A stretch of 64,000 bases of DNA, from positions 443,928,822 through 443,992,821 of the forward strand of contig NC_057864.1 of the NCBI RefSeq assembly GCF_019393635.1, given 5' to 3'. The position numbers and the translations under genes were made by a program. The stretch is from Dromiciops gliroides. Its lineage: Eukaryota; Chordata; Mammalia; Microbiotheria; Microbiotheriidae. Shown here in pieces: positions 57,475-64,000 of this stretch; position 1 is the first letter of the stretch; each line of letters starts with the position of its first letter. The notes beneath the pieces are model-generated. The model ran no database searches. It was not told the DNA's origin and saw nothing but the letters and a program-made list of their open reading frames with translations.

Positions 57475-57605
57475 CATTAGTCTGTGAGCTACTTGAAGGT
57501 GGGAATTGTGTTTTTGCCTTTTCCCCCCACCTAAATCCCAGCTCTTAGCACAGAGCCTGGCAGAGAGCAAGCCCTTGACAAATGCCCGTTTGACTTGCTT
57601 TGACT
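57475..57605 (+). mobile_element. L2-type LINE 3' end
   Basis: gtctgtgagctacttgaagg, agctcttagcacagagcctg and cttgacaaatgcccgtttga. Confidence 0.6.
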
Positions 57606-58614
57606 TGCTATATGAATGTGAATTTATGACTGTTGTCGTATGAGTCTTGCCAATGCTAATCTTGCTTGGTACGATTTCCCCTTGTTATCTATCTCCCTTG
57701 ACCTGCAGCTCAGCCCTTTCCAAGTTTAGAGTCTGTGAGCTTTTGTTTCCTGGCTTCCTTCCTTTTGGGCACCCACTAAAATAGATGAATTTTAGCTCTC
57801 AAAACAAGCCACGAGGATGGGGAGGAAAAGGAAAAACAAAACAAAACATTTTCCTGTCAGTTGGAAGAGGTTTGGAAGGGTCTGCAGAGAGAGCTCCTGA
57901 CTTTTAAGGGGCCTCAGAGTGGAATGACAGGCTTGTCTGGGATTCCAGCTGCTCCTCTTCAGTCCTTTTCCCTTCTCCAGGCCCCCAGCCCTCCCACCAC
58001 CCATCTCCTTCTAACTCATCTTATGACCCTTTATCTGGAGGTCAGGAGGGGGCTTCAAAGCACAGGCCAAAGGCATTTTATGGCTCCCGGGGCTGTATGA
58101 AGCAAAGAATTTGGCCCCTGAAGCTCCCGTGTGGCTGACTGGTCACACAAGCTCTAACTGGGATGGGCTTGGCCTCCTTAGCCATGGGGAATCTGACTTT
58201 CAGGCTTTCTTCTGCTTCCTGTGTGGCCCTTTAAAGATTTGGACCACGTGTAGCCTGGGGTCAATTCTGGGATGGGCCTGGGGGTTTTCCCAAGCTGGCT
58301 AGGGCTTTGTTACCAATTCCTCCCACCCTACCCCAACTGCAGGGAGGAAATTGTTCTCATTTTAAAGATGTCTGGATCCTATTGATTAAGGTTTACCCTT
58401 GTCTTCCACCCCCCAAGTTTTTTCTCTGTGTTGAGAAAGGAAATTGCCCCTTATCCAAACCAATTTGGGGGGGGGTTAACTGGAATGATTTGAAAGGAAA
58501 GAGCCCCAAGTGGTCTCAGTGCACCCCACCCCCACCTTTCAATTTTACATTTTTTTCTCTAGGGAGAAATTTTCATTATTTTTCTAAATAGGCAAATTTA
58601 AGCTTGTCAGGACA

Positions 58615-58885
58615 AAAGTAACTTCCTAACCATTAGAACTGTCCATATATGAAACAGACTGGGTATACTGGGGTTGGGGGGGCCTGGTATGGAAGGAGGG
58701 GAGTGGGTTCCCCACCCCCTTCCCCTCAAAGGTCTTCAAGCAGGGGTAAGATGATTACATCATGGGGGATATATGTGGTGTAGAGTGTCAAGACTACGTC
58801 AAATATGTTGTATTGGGGAATTTGGGGGGGTGTATAGGTTGAACTTAAATGGCCTTTGGGGTCCTTTTCAACTCCAAAATTCAGG
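58615..58885 (-). mobile_element. CR1/L3-type LINE 3' end, antisense
   Basis: aacttcctaaccattagaac, gtgggttccccacccccttc, aaaggtcttcaagcaggggt, cctttggggtccttttcaac follow the CR1/L3 antisense 3' end. A second copy follows at 58,960. Confidence 0.65.
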
Positions 58886-58959
58886 AAATACATTGGCTTT
58901 CCAGTGATTTATTGTATGTACAACACTAGTTAGAACTGTATGCATCCACAAAAGGAAAA

Positions 58960-59215
58960 TTGGAAGATACTGGGGCCCTGTACAATTTTTAAATGGGAAA
59001 AAAGAAAGATAAGTAAAACAATGCATTAGTTAGCAGTGGTCACAGACAATTCCAAACTGGAAGAAAAAAGTGCTTTAAGGGAAAGTAGTGGGTTCCCCGA
59101 CCTTGAGGTCTTCAAGCCAAGACTGATGATCATTTGTTGGAGATGTTGTTGTAGAGACATTAGATTCAATGGGCCATGAGATCAGTTCCAAATCTGGGGA
59201 CTGTAATGGATATGC
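58960..59215 (-). mobile_element. CR1/L3-type LINE 3' end, antisense, second copy
   Basis: gtgggttccccgaccttgag, gtcttcaagccaagactgat, ttggagatgttgttgtagag and gagatcagttccaaatctgg. It parallels 58,615-58,885. Confidence 0.6.
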
Positions 59216-60534
59216 AGATATGGTTTTTGGGTGTTTTACCAATTTATACATAAGCACACATCACCCAACACCATGGAGCCACTCTAATTCAGCTCATGGT
59301 GATTCTGGAAGGGAGAAAGTAGAGACTGTTCCCACATACACCTAATCCAGCTTGGGGAGCTGACCCTCAGGGCACCCTGGTGGCTTCTAGGGAAAGGGAA
59401 GCCTCATTGGCAACCACACCCTGGATGAACAGGAAAGGAGGTAGATGTCAGTTATCTTTACTAGCTGTCTGCTTCTTAGGTTATCATTTTACTGCAGATT
59501 TTGTGTCCTCTTGGCTTCCAGAATCCATTTCCAAAAAGTCCCAAGGAAGCCAAGATATTGTCCCGGTTTACTCTTTTTTAAAAGTTTGACTTAGCTCTCA
59601 CTGGGAAAGAAGAGGTCTTTCCAGCTATTGCCCATCTTTATTTACTTTTCTTCAAGTTCCAGTGTAGTCATTACTGGCCCTGTTATCTCAGGCTTGAATA
59701 AACTGTCATCTCAAACATGGTGGCTTTCAGCCTAACATTTAATTAAAAAACAGGAGGTGTCAGCAGGGATTTGTAGCCAGTGCTCGGAGGAGTAGTCATT
59801 TGTGGTACTTGGGAGTTATATTTGGTTTTCACTGGGCTAGTCCTCAGATTTATGTTGCCACCCATGGTCCATCTGGCCTTAACCAACCTCAACTTTCCTT
59901 CTCTCCCCTCTCCACATACAAGGCCAAGTCTTCTCTAACAAAGACGCACATCCAGGCAGAAATAACAACCTTTGTTGATTCTTCTTGGGGGCAAGCAGTA
60001 GTCAGGTAAACAGACATGGCGGCCAACTGGCCCCCCGAAGGGGGAGTTTACAAAAAAAAAAAAAAGCTAAATAGATTCATTTTGGATCCTGGACTTTGGA
60101 GCTTTCCCCAATGCTTCATTTACAAGGTCAAAGTCCTTATCTCATCCCAAGCACACATCTCTTAAAGAAGGCTAGATAGAGTGTCAAGGAATTCATTAGT
60201 AAGAGCACACTGAGGTCTCTTTATAGAACCTCTCATTGTTTTACCAACCTACTGTCATCCAGAAAAGAGAAGAAGATTTGTGGGGAAGAGACATGGGTGC
60301 TGTCTTTAACTATTTCATATAGTGAAAGATTTGATTTAGAAAACAGATTAGATTTATTCTGTGGACCAAGAGATGGAAATGTTTAGGTTTCGGTTCAGTT
60401 TAAGGAATAATTTCTTAAGGAAGAATTAGAGTGATACAAAAATGAAATAGCCCGTCTTATAAGGGAGCATATGCTCAGTTATTAAGAGAATTCTTAGGCT
60501 TCTAGAATGCTATAACTGGGAGAGAAGAAACGTG

Positions 60535-60722
60535 AGATGTGCAAATTTAGAGACATCTCCACTCCAAATGTTCACATGGACTCTTTGTGGTTGGGCACAA
60601 TATGAGCTTGTGAGCTCATATTGGTTTGATCAGCTACAGTCGGACACACTGTACCTTGACCCCGACATTTGGGAATGTCATTTTGTGTCATGTTGGTCCT
60701 CTTCAAAAACAAAGGACAACAA
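60535..60722 (-). repeat. Dispersed repeat, gaggacca-headed variant, reversed
   Basis: aaatgttcacatggactctt, gatcagctacagtcggacac and tgttggtcctcttcaaaaac. The right end is the complement of the head of the copies at 31,607 and 55,525. The rest differs. Confidence 0.55.
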
Positions 60723-60829
60723 CCATCTGGAAGAGACATTAGAGATTGTCTTTTTTCATATTTTACAGGTGTTTTCTCATTTTATAAATTGAGGAAACTA
60801 AATGGAGAAACCATTTGTTCAGGGTTCCA

Positions 60830-61010
60830 CACCTAGACAGTGGAAAAAGCAATGGCATTGGGACCAGAGGTGGCAGGTTCTAATCCCACCCCTGTTACTA
60901 TTCTGGTGACCTTGGGCAAGTTATTTAACCTCTCTAGGCCTCAGATTGATCATCTGTAAAGTGAGGGAGGTTGATCTTAATGGTCTGTAAGGTTCCTTCT
61001 GGCTCGCAAT
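60830..61010 (+). mobile_element. MIR-type SINE
   Basis: ggttctaatcccacccctgt, tgaccttgggcaagttattt and agattgatcatctgtaaagt. Confidence 0.75.
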
Positions 61011-61584
61011 CTGATCCATTGATAATAGTGGCTGGTAATGAGCAACAGAGTTGTACCAGAATGAAGGTCTTTTGACTCCTGGTCTATTTAACACTATAAA
61101 GTAAACTTTAAAAATGTAAACACCTCTTGGAGAAAGAACCAGATCAGTTTCCACTTTCATGGATAGGCTGGAGAGGTACTTGTCAGGGAGGTGGGATTGA
61201 TTCATGCTCTGGGCAGCCTAGGACTAGAGGAATTCTGAACTCCTAACACTGAAATTCTGTGATACAAAGTACTATCATATCTACCTCTGTCTGCCGGCCC
61301 ACTTAACCCTCTGACCTAGCTGCTCTTATGAGTCTTGCCAGCACTTGAGAATCACCTTTAACCTTTTTATCTGTCCAAATACCTGTCCTCTCACTTTTGA
61401 CTTTAAAACTCTGTCTGTGCTTTGATGCCCACCCACCCCATCCATTTCCTCTCATCTGATGCCTCACCTTGGGGGAGTGGATGCGGAACTAGCTTGAGGC
61501 CCATGAAGAATAGCATCTCAATGCTTTAGTCAACTAAGACCAGAAGTTGAAAAAAATCCCAAGCCTTATTTGAGAGATGAAGGA

Positions 61585-61695
61585 AAGAAACATTTATTAA
61601 GTGCCTACTATGTGCCGGGAACTATGTTACAAACTTTATAAATATTCTCTCATTTGATGCCCATAACCACCCTGGGATAAGTTCTTTACACAGAT
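61585..61695 (-). mobile_element. MIR-type SINE fragment
   Basis: aacatttattaagtgcctac, tatgtgccgggaactatgtt and tctcatttgatgcccataac. Confidence 0.6.
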
Positions 61696-61921
61696 TTAGT
61701 CTCTGTCACCATCTCCATCCCATTCCTTCTATCTTGTTCAACCTTGCCATTTCCAATTCCAGTTTGGGATGGGTCTCAGGAATGGATAGTTATTGATTCT
61801 TGGCTCAGGAGCCCAACTATGTCTCTGAGAGCACACATGGCAGACCCAAGAGGTCAGTGCTTTTTGGAGGCAAGGACTGTTTCATTTTTGTCTCTCTATC
61901 CCTAACTCATATCACATAATG

Positions 61922-62159
61922 TTGTTTCAGTCATGTCTGACTCTTCATGACCCCATTTGGGGTTTTCTTGGCAATGATACTAGAGTGGTTTGCCATTTTC
62001 TTCTCTAGCTCATTTCACAAATGAGGAAAGTGAGGCAAACAGGATGAAGTGACTTGCCCAGGGTCACAAAGCTAGTAAGAACCTAAGGTCAGATTTAAAC
62101 TCAGGTCTTCCTGACTCCAGGTCCAGTGCTCTATCCACTGCACCACCTAACTGCCCTAG
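61922..62159 (-). mobile_element. tRNA-derived SINE, long form, complete
   Basis: ttgtttcagtcatgtctgac through to ccacctaactgccct, flanked by the 9-bp duplication cacataatg at 61,913-61,921 and 62,160-62,168. Confidence 0.9.
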
Positions 62160-62599
62160 CACATAATGACAACTTACTAAGTGCTTGCTGTACTCCTGGC
62201 CATTTTCCAATCATACCATCTGTACTCTGCCCTCTTCCTCTTCCCACTCAGACTCTTTTCTGGAATCCTTGGCTCTTACAAGTGAACCTTTGCCTTATCT
62301 TGTCCAGAACCAGGCTACCACATCACTTACAGCCATTTATGAACTGTGTTGTCATGTGTGTACGCTTCCTCCAACCCCCAACTTGCTTTTCAACTCAGAC
62401 TCTCCCATAAGGGCCAGATTGCTTCTTTTTCCTCTGCGATGAAGATAATACAGTAGTAACATTTATGTTGCTGTGAGGTTACCTGTTACACATGGGATGA
62501 CTAGGAAGTATGTGGAACAGTTTCTGAGAATCACCAATTCTCTGTATTAAAGTTCCTTATGAATATCAGAGCCTACATTGGATTTTAAAGTCTTATTAG

Positions 62600-62705
62600 A
62601 ATGTAAGCTTCTTGAGGTCAGGGGCTATTTTCCTTGCTTATATTTTTAGCACTTAGTACATACTTCATAAATGCTTTTTCACTGAATGAGTCATTCATTC
62701 ACCTC
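62600..62705 (+). mobile_element. L2-type LINE 3' end fragment
   Basis: gaatgtaagcttcttgaggt, ttttagcacttagtacatac and ttcataaatgctttttcact. Confidence 0.65.
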
Positions 62706-63159
62706 ATCCCACAGGTCATTTCTTACATGTCATATGCAAAGCTTAACCATCTTGCCAGTTCATTGGTATACGCCTGTATAGGACTAGAGTAGACAGCCTT
62801 TTGCTGGAAGCTGAAGGTTTTTTCTGGGCCCATCTTGGGAATTAGAAAAACCTTTGCTGTTCTTCCTAATAATAATATATAATTTTCTGAATCTATATTT
62901 ATGATTTCTTTGTGTGTTGATTTATATATATATATAGGCATGTATGTATTCAATTTTCTAAGTGCCTTCTATCTTCAAGACACTCTGCTTGTATGCTGAG
63001 GAAGATAAAAAGGTGGGGAAAGAAAGTCTGTCTTTATGTTGGAAGTGCTTCCAGTCTTCTAGAAGAGATATGACTTATATGGATTTAGGAACTATCTTCA
63101 CAGAGAGGATAATGGAAGTTGTGGGAGTAGATAAGAGTGCCAAGGGTGGGACTGTTCAG

Positions 63160-63600
63160 GAGAGAAGATAAAAGGACAGCCTGCAGAGCCTTAGGGAACA
63201 CCTACGCTTAAAGGAATGGGAAAATGAGTGAAGGCAACCAAGAGGAAGCTCTCAGACAGGTGATAGGAGGATCAGGAAAGAGCAGTTTCATAGAAACCAA
63301 AGGACAAGAGAATATCAAGGAGGAGAGGGTGGCAGGTAATAAGTGTTGCAGAATTTTCCATTAAAGGTGTCACTGGTGATCTTGAAGAAAGCAGTTTCAT
63401 TAGGGTAATGGAGCTGGAAGTTAGGTTTGAGCAAGTGAGTGTTAGGTAGCTCTTTCTGGAAGTTTAGTGGTGAGAAGGAGAAGAGTTATAGGATGATACT
63501 TGAGAGGATGGCAGAGGCAAGGAAAGGTGTTTAAAGAAGGGAGAGATCTAACTATACCAGCTGGAGTCAACAAGAGCTTTATGAAGGAGAGGAGATTCAT
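63160..63600 (-). mobile_element. CR1/L2-clade LINE fragment, antisense
   Basis: cagagccttagggaacacct (antisense of the GVPQGS region), ggaaaatgagtgaaggcaac, tggtgatcttgaagaaagca, and a gaggatggcagaggcaag block. It is broken by the SINE at 63,604. Confidence 0.6.
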
Positions 63601-63603
63601 TTG

Positions 63604-63862
63604 TTACTGTTGTTCAGTTATTTTAGCCATGTCTGACTCTCCATGACCCCATTTGGGGTCTTCTTGGCAAAGATACTGGAGTGGTTTGCCATTTCCTTCT
63701 CTATCTTATTTTACAGATGTGGAAACTGAGGCAAACAGGGTGAAGTGACTTGGCCAGGGTCACACAGCTAGTAAGTATCTAAGGTCAGATTTTAATTATA
63801 GAAGATGAGTCTTCCTGACTCCAGGCCCGACACTATCCACTGTGCCACCTAACTGCTCCTAT
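63604..63862 (-). mobile_element. tRNA-derived SINE, long form
   Basis: actgttgttcagttatttta, ggtcttcttggcaaagatac, aaactgaggcaaacagggtg and tgtgccacctaactgctcc. Confidence 0.87.
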
Positions 63863-63894
63863 AGCCTAACATAGAAGAATTAACTAAAAGAATT

Positions 63895-64000
63895 CAGAAT
63901 ATTTAGCATGGAGAAGAGTAGACTTAGGGAGGAAAAGATAGCTAGCTACCTTCCAGTATTTGAAGAGCTCTAATGTAGAAGGGTGATTAAAATTCGTTCA
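63895..64000 (-). mobile_element. CR1/L3-type LINE 3' region, cut by window end
   Basis: atttagcatggagaagagta, gacttagggaggaaaagata and ccagtatttgaagagctcta match the antisense CR1/L3 3' text. Confidence 0.6.

Overview
The window is vertebrate nuclear DNA and almost certainly from a marsupial. It is dominated by one tRNA-derived SINE family in short and long forms. Their heads read ggcagctaggtggcacagtgg, with a gttcaaatcc B box and a tgtgtgaccctgggcaagtc core typical of marsupial MAR1/WSINE-like CORE-SINEs. Old MIR/THER-type SINEs, CR1/L2-clade LINEs, marsupial L1/HAL1 pieces and a few DNA-transposon MITEs fill much of the rest. The species cannot be settled from the sequence alone.

The only protein-coding gene I can support is the 5' half of VANGL1 on the + strand. 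VANGL1 is a four-pass core planar-cell-polarity membrane protein. A CpG island at about 13,270-14,450 carries a likely non-coding exon 1 with a donor at 13,715. Exon 2 (32,155-32,423) holds the 5' UTR and the ATG at 32,353. Exon 3 is 43,234-43,366 and exon 4 is 47,779-48,386. All coding junctions have GT/AG ends and keep the frame. Together they encode residues 1-270 and part of 271 of a protein that is about 524 residues in human. That covers the phosphorylatable N-terminus, all four membrane segments and the start of the C-terminal cytoplasmic region. I found no later exons before the window ends.

Layout: 1-13,000 is repeat-rich upstream DNA, including a roughly 930 bp CACA/GAGACA minisatellite inside an old LINE reverse-transcriptase remnant and a roughly 2.5 kb HAL1-like element. 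13,000-14,500 is the promoter and CpG island. 13,715-32,154 is intron 1 (18.4 kb), 32,424-43,233 is intron 2 (10.8 kb), 43,367-47,778 is intron 3 (4.4 kb), and 48,387-64,000 is the start of intron 4.

I found no CRISPR array, operon, functional tRNA or rRNA gene, or undescribed biological system. The points of interest are genome-dynamic: nested transposons with readable target-site duplications, a compound trinucleotide repeat at a SINE tail, a SINE ending about 65 bp from a coding exon, a LINE scrap that keeps CpGs at the island edge, and a short upstream ORF in the VANGL1 leader. Most repeat edges are approximate. They were judged by eye, except where target-site duplications fix them.
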